This document shows positions 5,386 through 5,418 of a stretch of DNA of 5,418 bases, one piece after another. The DNA lies in contig NVSR01000174.1 in NCBI GenBank assembly GCA_002401295.1, positions 1 to 5,418 of the forward strand, in the 5' to 3' direction. Position numbers and translations under genes: made by a program. Position 1 is the stretch's first letter. Each line of letters opens with the position of its first letter. The stretch is from SAR324 cluster bacterium. Lineage in GTDB: Bacteria; SAR324; XYD2-FULL-50-16. The notes under the pieces are model-generated. The model was not told the origin of the DNA, did no database searches, and saw only the letters and a list, made by a program, of their open reading frames with translations.

Positions 5386-5418
5386 TTATTCTTGAGATTT
5401 GTATTGCTTGATAAGAAT
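5386..5418 (-). CDS. Possible C-terminal tail of a convergent gene (partial)
   Basis: One minus-strand frame enters from the right edge, reads ILIKQYKSQE and stops at TAA (5386-5388). The same frame then stays open for 32 more codons, to a second TAA at 5287-5289, with a Ser/Lys/Glu-rich, tail-like composition. All three minus frames are open at the edge, so the choice of frame is uncertain and the fragment is too short to identify. If it is real, this gene converges on the HupE-like gene. Confidence 0.2.
   Translation of the reverse strand: MLIKQYKSQE

Noticed and set aside
1..5418. CRISPR arrays, tRNA or rRNA genes, insertion-sequence transposases, toxin-antitoxin pairs
   Set aside because: No regularly spaced direct repeats, no tRNA cloverleaf motifs such as GTTCRANYC in context, and no transposase or toxin-like frames were found on either strand.

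Overview
The window looks like chromosomal DNA from an AT-rich Gram-negative bacterium. The evidence is an inner-membrane RND-type exporter, two proteins with export signals, Shine-Dalgarno-led bacterial genes and REP-like intergenic palindromes. A gammaproteobacterium is my best guess, but no rRNA, tRNA or taxon-specific marker is present, so this is an inference of low certainty.

Layout: (1) 2-106, the last codons of a plus-strand gene cut by the left edge, not identified. (2) 107-518, about 410 bases without a convincing gene; it holds two hairpin-forming inverted repeats and leads into the next gene's strong ribosome binding site. (3) 519-2828, a complete 769-residue RND-superfamily exporter of the MMPL/COG1033 type. 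(4) 2829-3087, non-coding, with inverted repeats that may end the exporter transcript. (5) 3088-3741, an EcsC-family protein of unknown function. (6) 3742-3996, non-coding and unusually structured: a roughly 200-base segment bounded by a perfect 10-base inverted repeat, containing a GTAG-footed REP-like hairpin, a second hairpin with a T9 loop and an A8 flank, and a perfect TTGACA hexamer. (7) 3997-4425, an unrecognised 142-residue His-rich protein with a signal-like N-terminus and a second hydrophobic helix. (8) 4426-4541, a short gap with a second, degenerate GTAG-footed hairpin. (9) 4542-5237, a HupE/UreJ-type membrane protein with a signal peptide and conserved histidines. (10) 5238-5418, no confident gene; a minus-strand frame enters from the right edge and may be the tail of a convergent gene.

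All confident genes are on the plus strand. The gaps of about 260, 255 and 116 bases, each with palindromes, argue against one tight operon. The pairing with the best functional logic is the His-rich protein followed by the HupE/UreJ protein: a candidate transition-metal binding and uptake pair, although no hydrogenase or urease gene is visible. The exporter and the EcsC protein have no evident functional link to that pair or to each other. The most unusual parts of the window are the structured element between the EcsC gene and the His-rich gene, and the unrecognised His-rich protein.
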